From contig DBRF01000017.1 of the NCBI GenBank assembly GCA_002305795.1, positions 1 through 64,000 on the forward strand: a DNA stretch of 64,000 nucleotides, given 5' to 3'. This DNA comes from Ruminococcaceae bacterium UBA1375. Its GTDB lineage: Bacteria > Bacillota > Clostridia > Oscillospirales > Ruminococcaceae. The notes below the pieces were generated by a model. That model was not told the origin of the DNA and did no database searches. It saw only the letters and a program-made list of their open reading frames with translations. Positions within the stretch are counted from its first letter, which is position 1; each line of letters opens with the position of its first letter. Of this stretch, positions 1 to 7,728 are shown one piece after another. The position numbers and the translations under genes are program-made.

Positions 1-8
1 CAATATGT

Positions 9-37
9 TTGACAAACCTACAAGCCTTTTGCATAAA
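9..37 (+). promoter_or_regulatory. candidate promoter of the hybrid cluster protein gene
   Basis: A perfect -35 hexamer TTGACA (9-14) is followed after 17 bases by CATAAA (32-37), a weak -10. It lies about 50 bases ahead of the start codon at 88. The window begins just upstream, so operators further out cannot be judged. Confidence 0.4.
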
Positions 38-87
38 CGCCCTTGCAATCAACCACACTATATCTACTTTATCCGGGAGGAATTCTC

Positions 88-1659
88 ATGACCGATATGT
101 TTTGCTATCAGTGCCAGCAGACCGCCGGGAACAAGGGCTGCATCCGCACCGGCGTCTGCGGCAAACAACCGGACACTGCCAATTTCCAGGATCAGCTGGT
201 TTGCCGGCTGATTTGTCTGGCGGAAACCGCCGTCCGCACCGGCCGCCGCACCCGCCATGCCGACCGCCTTTTGGCGGACGGACTGTTTACCACCCTCACC
301 AACGTGAATTTCCACAACCAGGCTATCCAGGACTTTACCAAGCGGGTGGATGAGGAAATCAAGCTGCTGGGCGGGACAACCGGCAGCCCTATCTCCCTCT
401 GGACCGGGGAAACCGATGTAGTCTCTCTGCGCTCCACCCTATTGTTCGGCCTCAAAGGCATGGCGGCTTACGCCCACCACGCCCGCAATCTGGGCTACGA
501 GAGCCAGGAGGTCACCAACTGGTTCTACAAAGGGTTGTCTCAGCTCAACCAAGCTCACACCGTGGAGGAATGGCTGGCCCTGCTGGTGGAGTTTGGAAAG
601 ATAAACTACCAGTGCATGGCCCTGCTGGACCAAGCCCACACCGATACCTTCGGCGACCCGGTACCCACCCGGGTCAGCACCCACATCCACCAGGGGCCCT
701 TCATTGTCATCTCTGGCCACGACCTGAAGGATCTGCACCAGTTACTGGAACAAACCAAAGACACCGGCATCCGCATTTACACCCATTCCGAGATGCTCCC
801 CGCCCACGGGTATCCGGGGTTGAAAAAGTACCCTCATCTGGCGGGAAACTTCGGCACCGCCTGGCAGAGCCAGCAGAAGGAGTTTGAGGGCATTCCCGCC
901 CCGGTGCTGTTTACCACCAACTGTTTGATGCCGCCCCGTCCCAGTTATCAAGACCGGGTGTACACCACCTCCATCGTGGGGTACGAAGGGCTGCCCCACA
1001 TTGCCGAGGACGGGCACGGCCAAAAGGACTTTTCCCCCTTAATCCACCAAGCCCTGAAGTTAGGGGGATATTCCCAAGACCACAGTATGTGCGGCATCAA
1101 CGGCGGACATATGCTCACCACCGGATTCGGACACAAAGCCGTACTGGATCAAGCCTCCCATCTGGCCGAAGCCATCCGCAGCGGAAAAATCCGCCACATC
1201 TTTTTGGTGGGCGGCTGCGACGGCGCCCACCCCGGACGGAACTACTACACCGAATTTGTAAAGTGCACTCCCATGGACACCATTATCCTCACCTTGGCCT
1301 GCGGAAAATACCGGTTCAACGATTTGGATTTCGGAGAAATCCACGGTATTCCCCGCATCCTGGACATGGGTCAGTGCAACGACGCTTACAGCGCCATTCG
1401 GGTTGCCCTGGCGCTGGCAGAAGCCTTTCGATGCTCCGTGAATAAACTGCCTTTGACCCTGGTGCTGTCCTGGTACGAACAAAAGGCGGTGTGCATCCTG
1501 CTGACATTGCTGGCCTTGGGAATCAAAAACATCTACCTGGGTCCCACCTTCCCCGCCTTCTTCTCCGAAACCGTAGCCAAAACCTTAATGGAAACCCACG
1601 GCTTACAGCCCATTACCGACCCCAAGCAGGATCTGGATGCCATATTGGCCAGAAGATAA
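88..1659 (+). CDS. hcp: hydroxylamine reductase (hybrid cluster protein)
   Basis: Cytoplasmic iron-sulfur enzyme of about 523 residues. The family reduces hydroxylamine to ammonia in vitro and is thought to remove NO or hydroxylamine under nitrosative stress. The N-terminal cysteines are spaced C-x2-C-x8-C-x5-C (CYQC...GC...VC), the class I pattern of strict anaerobes, which binds a [4Fe-4S] cluster. Further conserved segments for the hybrid cluster are visible, for example the GHDLKD stretch, TNCL near residue 285 and the GGCDGAHPGR region. The ATG at 88 is chosen because GGGAGG lies about 8 bases ahead; the reading frame is open further upstream to 43 but without a ribosome site. It stands alone and ends in a strong terminator shared with the convergent glycosyltransferase. 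Confidence 0.93.
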   Translation: MTDMFCYQCQQTAGNKGCIRTGVCGKQPDTANFQDQLVCRLICLAETAVRTGRRTRHADRLLADGLFTTLTNVNFHNQAIQDFTKRVDEEIKLLGGTTGSPISLWTGETDVVSLRSTLLFGLKGMAAYAHHARNLGYESQEVTNWFYKGLSQLNQAHTVEEWLALLVEFGKINYQCMALLDQAHTDTFGDPVPTRVSTHIHQGPFIVISGHDLKDLHQLLEQTKDTGIRIYTHSEMLPAHGYPGLKKYPHLAGNFGTAWQSQQKEFEGIPAPVLFTTNCLMPPRPSYQDRVYTTSIVGYEGLPHIAEDGHGQKDFSPLIHQALKLGGYSQDHSMCGINGGHMLTTGFGHKAVLDQASHLAEAIRSGKIRHIFLVGGCDGAHPGRNYYTEFVKCTPMDTIILTLACGKYRFNDLDFGEIHGIPRILDMGQCNDAYSAIRVALALAEAFRCSVNKLPLTLVLSWYEQKAVCILLTLLALGIKNIYLGPTFPAFFSETVAKTLMETHGLQPITDPKQDLDAILARR

Positions 1660-1664
1660 TCATA

Positions 1665-1708
1665 AACACCGGTGAAAGGCCCTTTGTTTGGCTCCTTTCA
1701 CCGGTGTT
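1665..1708. terminator. bidirectional terminator between hcp and the glycosyltransferase gene
   Basis: A 15-base perfect inverted repeat (AACACCGGTGAAAGG and its complement) encloses a 14-base loop between two convergent genes. Only short T-rich stretches follow on either side, but stem strength and position suit a shared terminator. Confidence 0.75.
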
Positions 1709-1715
1709 GGATTGA

Positions 1716-2687
1716 TTATTTTAACTTGCTTCCATCAGGGGTGTCGTGCAAAAATTCCCGCACCCGAAACCGTGGACGCTGTTTGGTTTCCAGATAGATC
1801 TTTCCGATGTATTCCCCCACAACGCCTACGCTGAGCAGCAGCAGTCCGCCAATGGCCCAGATGGAGACCATCAAGCTGGCCCAACCGGGTTCTGTGGTCC
1901 CCAGGAAAAAGCCTACCACGCTCCAGATCAGCATGACAATGCTGACCAAGAACACCAAAACCCCTAAAACGGTAATCATCTTCATGGGCTTGGTGGAAAA
2001 GGAGGTGATCCCCTCTCCGGCAAAGGCAATCATCTTTTTTAAGGGATACTTGCTTTCCCCGGCAAACCGCTCTGCCCTCTCATAATAAACCACATCCGAC
2101 TTGTAGCCAATCAGCGGCACAATGCCCCGCAAAAACAGGTTGACCTCCCGATATTCCGAAAGACCCTCCAGGGCACGGCGGCTCATCAGCCGGAAGTCTG
2201 CGTGGTTGTACACCGTTTTCACCCCCAGATGATCCATGACCTTATAAAAACTCTGGGCGGTGGTGCGCTTAAAGACGGTGTCGGTTTCCCGGCTGGAACG
2301 CACCCCGTAGACAATGTCGTTGCCTTCTTTGAATTTGGCCACCATCTCGTCAATGGCGTTGATGTCGTCCTGGAGATCAGCGTCCATGGAAATGGCGGCG
2401 TCGCAGAGATCCTTCACCGTCATTAACCCCGCCAGCAGCGCATTTTGGTGCCCCCGGTTCCTGGTCAAGTCCACTCCGGAAAATCTGGGATTTTCCTCAT
2501 GGAGGGTGCGGATGATTTCCCAGGTGCGGTCCTTGGAGCCGTCGTTGACGAACACCACCCGGCTGTCCGGGGAGATGGCGCCGGAGGCAATTAAGGCATC
2601 GTATTTTTCATTGAGGCGGCGGCCGGTCTCCGGCAGCACTTCTTCCTCATTGTAACAGGGAATCACCAAAAATAGAACCGGCGTCAT
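1716..2687 (-). CDS. family 2 glycosyltransferase, GtrB/DPM1-like, membrane-anchored
   Basis: Protein of 323 residues. The N-terminal GT-A domain (about residues 1-225) shows the nucleotide-binding start VIPCYNEEE, VNDGSKD, and the metal-binding MDADLQDD. Two hydrophobic segments (about 230-260 and 270-295) form the C-terminal membrane hairpin typical of GtrB/YkcC proteins, which move a sugar from UDP- or GDP-sugar onto undecaprenyl phosphate for later transfer outside the membrane. The ribosome site AAAGGAAG lies ahead of the ATG. The preceding 64-codon gene on the same strand is probably co-transcribed. The sugar donor and final acceptor (teichoic acid, surface glycan) cannot be read from the sequence, and no flippase or second transferase is adjacent. 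Confidence 0.88.
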   Translation of the reverse strand: MTPVLFLVIPCYNEEEVLPETGRRLNEKYDALIASGAISPDSRVVFVNDGSKDRTWEIIRTLHEENPRFSGVDLTRNRGHQNALLAGLMTVKDLCDAAISMDADLQDDINAIDEMVAKFKEGNDIVYGVRSSRETDTVFKRTTAQSFYKVMDHLGVKTVYNHADFRLMSRRALEGLSEYREVNLFLRGIVPLIGYKSDVVYYERAERFAGESKYPLKKMIAFAGEGITSFSTKPMKMITVLGVLVFLVSIVMLIWSVVGFFLGTTEPGWASLMVSIWAIGGLLLLSVGVVGEYIGKIYLETKQRPRFRVREFLHDTPDGSKLK

Positions 2688-2777
2688 TCCGCTCTGCTTC
2701 CTTTCTTTCTATTTGTCCTGCAAAACTGGCCTGGGATGTATTCTCCCCAAAGGTTGCTTCAGGGAGAAACCGGCGGA

Positions 2778-2972
2778 TTACCGGCGATGTTTTCGGGGTG
2801 GTTTCGGGGGCTGGGGAATGGGGTACAGATCTGTATAGGATTCCGCTTCCGCCTGGTTGGCCGGAGGTGTAGGCATCAAACCGGTGCATTCTGTGGCGCT
2901 GGCCACATCCATCATTTCCTCCAACGGGTCTTCCTGAAAAGCTCCTTGTTTGTCTTGCGGTGCCGGGAACAT
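2778..2972 (-). CDS. small unrecognised protein, 64 residues, proline-rich tail
   Basis: A short gene with an excellent ribosome site (AAAGGAGGGAGAGT then ATG). The product is acidic in the first half, has one Cys in the motif ECTGLMPTPP around residues 28-37, an acidic/aromatic stretch (ESYTDLYPIP), and ends in a proline-rich basic tail (PPKPPRKHRR). There is no signal peptide or membrane segment. It precedes the glycosyltransferase by about 90 bases and follows quinolinate synthase, so it may belong to their transcript. I recall short unnamed clostridial proteins with a similar CTGL-x-P core, but cannot verify this here and assign no function. Confidence 0.6.
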   Translation of the reverse strand: MFPAPQDKQGAFQEDPLEEMMDVASATECTGLMPTPPANQAEAESYTDLYPIPQPPKPPRKHRR

Positions 2973-3030
2973 ACTCTCCCTCCTTTCTGCAAAGGATAGT
3001 ATGCCCCCTTCTCAAAGGGAGAATCCTGCT

Positions 3031-3954
3031 TTATTCCCCCAGCTCGATCATCCGCTGAATGGAAACCCGGGCGGCGTCCATCAGCTTTTCTTCCATCACA
3101 ATCTCAAAGGCTTCTCCGGCCTCCAAGCCCTCCAAGCTCAACAGCACATCGTTTAAGGTGGTGAGCTTCATGTCCGGGCAGATCAGCTTTTTGGACAGGG
3201 GGTAAAAGCGTTTATCCGGACACTGGTATTGCAGATGGTCGGCAATGCTCATTTCGGTGCCGATGATGTATTCTTTCCCCGGGTTTTCCCTGGCGTACTT
3301 CATAATCCCGGCGGTGGAACCAGCGTAGTCTGCCTGACCGGTGACTTCTTTGATACATTCCGGATGGACCAAAAGCTCAGCACCGGGATGTTCTTTGCGG
3401 GCCTGCTCCACTTCCCAGGCTTCCACCGCGCGGTGGACCGGACATCCTCCGTCCAGCAGCTGAATGTCCTTGTCCCGCACCTGCTGCTGCACAAAGCTGC
3501 CCAGATTGCAGTCCGGGATAAAGAGAATCTTTTGGGCATCCAACTTCTTCACAATTTCCACGGCACTGGAACTGGTAACACAGACATCGCTGACGGCTTT
3601 GAGCGCCGCAGTGGTATTCACATAAGCCACCACCGCCCGGTCCGGCTCCGCTTTGCGGTAAGCCAGAATCTCTTCCGGGGTAAACTGCTCCGCCATGGGA
3701 CATCCGGCTCCTTTATGGGCCAGATACACCTTTTTCTGAGGGGAGAGAATCTTTGCGGTCTCCGCCATAAAGTGCACCCCGCACACCAGCAGGTTTTCCT
3801 GAGGCACCTCCATGGCAGCCTTGCTCAAGGCAAAGGAATCCCCGGTGATGTCGGCCACCTCCAAAATCTCCTGGGCCTGATAACTGTGAGCTAAAATGCA
3901 CACATCCTTTTCCCGCTTTAATTGAAGGATCTTTTCTTTGGTCTGCTGCATCAT
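3031..3954 (-). CDS. nadA: quinolinate synthase A
   Basis: Condenses iminoaspartate with dihydroxyacetone phosphate to quinolinate, the de novo route to NAD; a [4Fe-4S] enzyme of the cytoplasm. The 308-residue product shows the family opening ILAHSYQ (residues 20-26), VCGVHFMAETAKIL with one cluster cysteine, the GC-P-M-A region, VTSSSAVEIV, FIPDCNLG, HPEC and the C-terminal ICPDMK segment. The start at 3954 is chosen from AAAGGAAG about 7 bases ahead; the frame is open to 4077 but lacks a second site. Unusually, nadB and nadC are not adjacent, so the rest of the pathway must lie elsewhere or be replaced. Divergent from the DUF2156 gene. Confidence 0.93.
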   Translation of the reverse strand: MMQQTKEKILQLKREKDVCILAHSYQAQEILEVADITGDSFALSKAAMEVPQENLLVCGVHFMAETAKILSPQKKVYLAHKGAGCPMAEQFTPEEILAYRKAEPDRAVVAYVNTTAALKAVSDVCVTSSSAVEIVKKLDAQKILFIPDCNLGSFVQQQVRDKDIQLLDGGCPVHRAVEAWEVEQARKEHPGAELLVHPECIKEVTGQADYAGSTAGIMKYARENPGKEYIIGTEMSIADHLQYQCPDKRFYPLSKKLICPDMKLTTLNDVLLSLEGLEAGEAFEIVMEEKLMDAARVSIQRMIELGE

Positions 3955-3996
3955 AGGCCGTCTTCCTTTCTTTTGATTGCTACCTGAGTTTTTCCC

Positions 3997-4025
3997 ATGA
4001 TACCACATTTTCAACCAGACTGCAA
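3997..4025 (-). promoter_or_regulatory. candidate nadA promoter
   Basis: On the minus strand TTGCAG (4020-4025) and TATCAT (3997-4002) are separated by 17 bases, ending about 40 bases before the nadA start. It is back to back with the promoter at 4061-4089. Confidence 0.5.
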
Positions 4026-4060
4026 ATCTTTCGGCAGAAAAAAGCAGATGATTCCTTACG

Positions 4061-4089
4061 TTGACAGTTCTGCACAAAATTGGTATACT
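4061..4089 (+). promoter_or_regulatory. promoter of the DUF2156 gene
   Basis: TTGACA (4061-4066), 17-base spacer, TATACT (4084-4089), a near-consensus vegetative promoter about 30 bases ahead of the start codon at 4122. Confidence 0.75.
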
Positions 4090-4121
4090 ATCTAAAAACC
4101 TTTCCTAACAAGGAGGATGCT

Positions 4122-5009
4122 ATGATTTTCCACCCCTTCACCCTGGAAGACCAAGCCAAACTGGCTCCATACTACGCCGCCATCACCTATCCCAGCTGTG
4201 AATACGCCTTTGCCAACAACTTTCTTTGGTCTCAGCACTACCACAACACCTGGACCGAATTGGAAGGCTGTTTGGTGCTTTGCTACCCGGGAGAAGGCCC
4301 TGCTTACACTGTCCTTCCCGGCTCCGGCAATCCCAAGGCGGCCATCTGCGCTCTGCGCCGGGAAGCCAAATCCCAAGGCGTGTCCCTGCGGCTGGAAGTG
4401 TCCCGGCGGCAGTGGGAATTGCTGCAAACCTGGTTTCCCGGAGAGGTGAGCTACACCTTACAACCGGATTTCGGGGAATATCTTTACGAAACCGCCGCCC
4501 TGCAGCAAATGAGCGGCAAAAAACTCCACAGCAAGAAAAACCTGATTAACCGCTTTGACCGGGAACATACCTGGTCCTACGAATCCATTACCCCGGAAAA
4601 CAAAGAAGAATGCCTGGCCATGCTTTCCCTTTGGAAACAGCGCCGCAGTCAAGAACAGCTGGCGGAAGCCACCGCCCTGGACGAGCTGGAAATCGACCGC
4701 ATCGCCCTCACCTTGTTAGAGCCCCTGGGCCTCACCGGCGGGCTGCTTCGGGCGGAAGGACAGGTAGTGGGAATTTCCCTAGGTGAGCCGGTGGGGGGAA
4801 ACACCTTTGTGATCCATGTGGAAAAAGCCTTTCCCTGGATTCCCGGCGCCTATCCCATGCTGGTGCGGGAATTTGCCCGGCACGCCGGGGCAGGATACCG
4901 GTATCTCAACCGGGAAGAGGATTTGGGGGTAGAGGGGCTGCGCCGCTCTAAACTGAGCTATCGTCCCTGCGCCATTTTGGAAAAAGGAGTGGCTGTTTTT
5001 GCACAATAG
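4122..5009 (+). CDS. DUF2156 (MprF C-terminal domain-like) protein
   Basis: Cytoplasmic protein of 295 residues resembling the GNAT-fold catalytic domain of phosphatidylglycerol lysyltransferase (DUF2156), without the membrane half of MprF. Visible family features are the HSKKNLINRF stretch near residue 145 and, towards the end, FVIHVEKA and YRYLNREEDLG with GLRRSK close behind. Stand-alone DUF2156 proteins are widespread in Clostridia and their substrate is unknown. AAGGAGG ahead of ATG 4122 fixes the start; a longer frame from 4080 has no site. It is transcribed alone from its own promoter, divergent from nadA and followed by the separately promoted Rrf2 gene. Confidence 0.82.
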   Translation: MIFHPFTLEDQAKLAPYYAAITYPSCEYAFANNFLWSQHYHNTWTELEGCLVLCYPGEGPAYTVLPGSGNPKAAICALRREAKSQGVSLRLEVSRRQWELLQTWFPGEVSYTLQPDFGEYLYETAALQQMSGKKLHSKKNLINRFDREHTWSYESITPENKEECLAMLSLWKQRRSQEQLAEATALDELEIDRIALTLLEPLGLTGGLLRAEGQVVGISLGEPVGGNTFVIHVEKAFPWIPGAYPMLVREFARHAGAGYRYLNREEDLGVEGLRRSKLSYRPCAILEKGVAVFAQ

Positions 5010-5033
5010 GGAATTTCTCCCATTGGTTTCGCC

Positions 5034-5062
5034 TTGCAAGATCTCCACTAATATGGTATACT
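5034..5062 (+). promoter_or_regulatory. promoter of the Rrf2-family gene
   Basis: TTGCAA (5034-5039), 17-base spacer and TATACT (5057-5062), about 50 bases ahead of the start. Rrf2 proteins commonly repress their own promoter, but I see no clear palindrome here. Confidence 0.65.
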
Positions 5063-5111
5063 GAAGTAGAACATTTCCAGCACCCAAAACCAAAGAACAG
5101 GATGAACAAAG

Positions 5112-5543
5112 ATGTACATCACATTGGAAGCAGATTATGCCGTGCGTATCCTACTGTATCTCTACGAACAGGGTAAGCGCTGCGATGCAAAAACCATTTC
5201 TGAAGACACCGAAGTTACCCTGCGCTTTGCGCTGAAGATTCTGCGCAAGCTGGCGGCGGCGGGATTGGTGCGCTCCTTTAAGGGATTTAAGGGAGGCTAT
5301 GAGGTGGCTTGTCCCGCCAGCCAAACCACCCTATATGACGTCATCCAAACCATCGAGGGGAATTGCCACATCAGCCGCTGCCTAGACAGCGAAGTGGGCT
5401 GCAATGCCGGCCGGGAAGCCACCTGCCGGATGCGCCGGGAATTCGCCCGAATCACGAAAATATTAGAGCAGGAACTTAAAAATGTCACCTTCCAAAAGAT
5501 GCTGGAGGGGGAATGTTCCTGTACCGCTGCTGCGCAAGGATAA
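5112..5543 (+). CDS. Rrf2-family transcriptional regulator
   Basis: 143-residue DNA-binding protein with the family opening ITLEADYAVRILLYL, a winged helix in residues 1-75 and a C-terminal cysteine cluster CHISRC-x6-C-x7-C that in IscR/NsrR/RsrR-type members ligates an iron-sulfur cluster. It is therefore likely a sensor of oxygen, NO or iron-sulfur status. The ribosome site is weak. The CPBP protease gene starts 39 bases downstream and is probably co-transcribed. Which genes it regulates is not shown; hcp, 3.5 kb away, is a typical Rrf2 target in other bacteria, but no shared operator was identified. Confidence 0.9.
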   Translation: MYITLEADYAVRILLYLYEQGKRCDAKTISEDTEVTLRFALKILRKLAAAGLVRSFKGFKGGYEVACPASQTTLYDVIQTIEGNCHISRCLDSEVGCNAGREATCRMRREFARITKILEQELKNVTFQKMLEGECSCTAAAQG

Positions 5544-5582
5544 AACAGGCATTTTCTTGTTCATCCGCAGGGAGGTGTTCCA

Positions 5583-6332
5583 TTGAAACAGCATCGTCTT
5601 ACTTTTTGTTTTTTCTTTTCTTTCCTATTTACCTGGTGCTTTTGGATTGGGGACGCCCTTCTGGTTTCCTTCACGCCGTTTCAAGAGGGGGACTTCCTCC
5701 CTTCCCTGTTGTTTACCGTGGGCGGGTTTGGCCCTGGGGTGGCTGCGATTCTCTGCCTGGGTAAAGTACGAAATTGGAAAAACATTCGCTGCTTTTTCTT
5801 TCAGCATGAGAAAAAATCTATCTGGATTTTACTGCTTCTCCTTGGACTGGAAATACTGACATTCGGCCTCTCTTCCTTGCAGCTGAACTCTCAAATTTCT
5901 CTGCCTTCTGTTCCTCTCCTGTTATTGCAGGCTATCATTCTCTACGGCGGCAATGAAGAGCCCGGCTGGCGGGGCGTAATACAGCCGCTTTTGCAGGAAA
6001 AACTGCCAAACTGGCTCGCCGCTCTGCTGTTGGGATGTATTTGGTCTGTTTGGCACCTGCCTCTTTGGTTTATTCCCGGCAATTCCCATCAAGGGACATC
6101 CTTCCTTGTATTTGCTTTCTTGGCCGTCTTCACCACCTTTTGGCTGGCAGCGCTGCGAAACCAGGGCGGAAGCGTGTTTTTCTGCATGATCCTCCATGGA
6201 GCCACCAACATTTTGCTTTCCCTTTTTGTCATCCAATTTAATTGGATTTTAGTGGCAGGGCTGGTTGTTTTGACTGTACTGTCGGTTTGGCTGCTCCGCA
6301 AACAGCCTCCTTCTTCCAAAGCAAAAACGTAA
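5583..6332 (+). CDS. CPBP-family intramembrane metalloprotease
   Basis: Polytopic membrane protein of 249 residues with about seven hydrophobic segments. It carries the CPBP (CAAX protease and bacteriocin-processing) motif 1 as EEPGWRG near residue 124, the later WHLP and a conserved His in MILHGATN that complete the putative zinc site. Such proteins in Gram-positive bacteria act in bacteriocin self-immunity or in processing of unknown substrates. The start is a TTG at 5583, supported by GGGAGG 7 bases ahead; no ATG fits. It follows the Rrf2 gene closely and ends in a terminator. No bacteriocin gene is visible beside it. Confidence 0.87.
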   Translation: MKQHRLTFCFFFSFLFTWCFWIGDALLVSFTPFQEGDFLPSLLFTVGGFGPGVAAILCLGKVRNWKNIRCFFFQHEKKSIWILLLLLGLEILTFGLSSLQLNSQISLPSVPLLLLQAIILYGGNEEPGWRGVIQPLLQEKLPNWLAALLLGCIWSVWHLPLWFIPGNSHQGTSFLVFAFLAVFTTFWLAALRNQGGSVFFCMILHGATNILLSLFVIQFNWILVAGLVVLTVLSVWLLRKQPPSSKAKT

Positions 6333-6339
6333 ACAAAAG

Positions 6340-6372
6340 ACCTGTACCCTCCAACAAGGATACAGGTTTTTT
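6340..6372 (+). terminator. terminator after the CPBP protease gene
   Basis: Stem ACCTGTA/TACAGGT with a 14-base loop followed by six T residues, between convergent genes. Confidence 0.7.
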
Positions 6373-6381
6373 GCGCTTTGC

Positions 6382-7695
6382 TTATCCGTGAAACCGATGC
6401 CCGCAGTTGGGGCAGAATTTGGGAAGATTCCCATCCTCCGGTTTCCAGCCGCAGTCGGGACAGGCTGCAACGGGAGCCGGTTTTTTGGTCCCGCAGTTGG
6501 AACAGAAATTGCCCTGGTTTTCCGTCCCGCATTCCGGGCAGGTCCAGCCGTTGGCTTCCGGTCTCTTTTCCCCACAGTTGGTGCAGAACTTCCCTTGGTT
6601 TTTCTCGCCGCAGCCGGGGCAGGTCCAACCTCCCTCCGGCGCCCCTTCGCTGGACACAGGCGCCCCGGCGGCGGGGGCAGCAGGCTGGGAAGGCGGAACG
6701 GCACCCTGCTGCTGGGCCATCTGATACATCTGACCGGGATTGGCTCCCCCGGCCTGCTGGGCAAAGCCCATGCCCAAAAAACCAGTCATGGCCCCGGCAG
6801 AATTGCCGGCGGCGGTTTCCATAGCGTTGGCCTGAGCTCCGCCCAGCCGTGCGCCCATCATGCCGGGATTGGTGTAGACCCGGGATTCCTGGAATTGAGC
6901 GATCTTCTTGGAAGATTCCTCGTCCACAGTAATGCTGGCAAAAGCGATGGAGACAATGGAGATGCCCCGCTTTTCCTGCCACTGAGGGGTCATTTCCTGA
7001 TTGACGGCTTCCCCAATCTCCTTGGGGTAGTTAATCAGCTGGTCGTAGCTGATGCGCATGGCGGCAATCTTCCCCAGGGCAGGCTGCATGGCCATCTGCA
7101 ATTCGCTCTTTAACTGCTCGTCAATGCGGCTGCGGGGATAGTCCGCCAGGGTAGTGCCGGTGACATTTTCAAAGAACAGAAGCGGGTCGGTGATGCGGTA
7201 GGAGTACACCCCATACCCCATAACCTTTACCGTAAAGCCGAACTCCGAATCCCGGAAAGGCACATCACCGATGCCAATTTTGTTTCCCTGGATTTCCTTC
7301 AGGTTCACATAAAAGATCTTCATGGTGTTGGTGGACATGCCCCCGGCTTTGAAGCGCTGGAGCATCAGCTTGAAGCTGGGGCCTAAATCTTTCAGTCCAC
7401 CGCCCAGCATGGAGGGTTCCAGCTGGGTGTCGTACCGGTACTGCCCCGGCTCGGCGCAGAGGTCATGTACTTTTCCGTTTTCCACGAAGATAGCGCATTG
7501 ATTGACCCCCACATCAAAGAGGGAGCCGTTGGAAATCACATTTTCCCCGGCGTTGTTGACCGCCTTGCCCCGGACAATCTTAGTGGCCGGACGCAGCAGA
7601 ACGGTTTCCGGTATCTCGTCGCACCGGAAATAATCAACGGGTTGGTCTTGAAACACCGTGCCGATGGATTGAGTAGCCATGCGAATAAAGCCCAT
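6382..7695 (-). CDS. SPFH-domain protein with C-terminal zinc ribbons (YdjI-like)
   Basis: 437 residues. Residues about 30-280 are the SPFH (stomatin/prohibitin-like) region found in proteins annotated as virion core protein or YdjI-like. A Gly/Ala/Gln-rich linker (about 285-355) leads to three or four CxxC pairs: CPGCGEKNQGKFCTNCG, CPECGTENQGNFCSNCG and CPDCG...CPNCG, tandem zinc ribbons. No transmembrane segment is evident, so membrane association would be peripheral. B. subtilis YdjI lies in the membrane-stress operon with PspA-like proteins. The next upstream gene on the same strand, 33 bases away, is Tim44-like and also ends in a zinc ribbon, suggesting a functional pair. The exact role is unknown. 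Confidence 0.88.
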   Translation of the reverse strand: MGFIRMATQSIGTVFQDQPVDYFRCDEIPETVLLRPATKIVRGKAVNNAGENVISNGSLFDVGVNQCAIFVENGKVHDLCAEPGQYRYDTQLEPSMLGGGLKDLGPSFKLMLQRFKAGGMSTNTMKIFYVNLKEIQGNKIGIGDVPFRDSEFGFTVKVMGYGVYSYRITDPLLFFENVTGTTLADYPRSRIDEQLKSELQMAMQPALGKIAAMRISYDQLINYPKEIGEAVNQEMTPQWQEKRGISIVSIAFASITVDEESSKKIAQFQESRVYTNPGMMGARLGGAQANAMETAAGNSAGAMTGFLGMGFAQQAGGANPGQMYQMAQQQGAVPPSQPAAPAAGAPVSSEGAPEGGWTCPGCGEKNQGKFCTNCGEKRPEANGWTCPECGTENQGNFCSNCGTKKPAPVAACPDCGWKPEDGNLPKFCPNCGHRFHG

Positions 7696-7728
7696 AAATA
7701 ACTTCCTTTCCTAAAAATACACTTGGTT

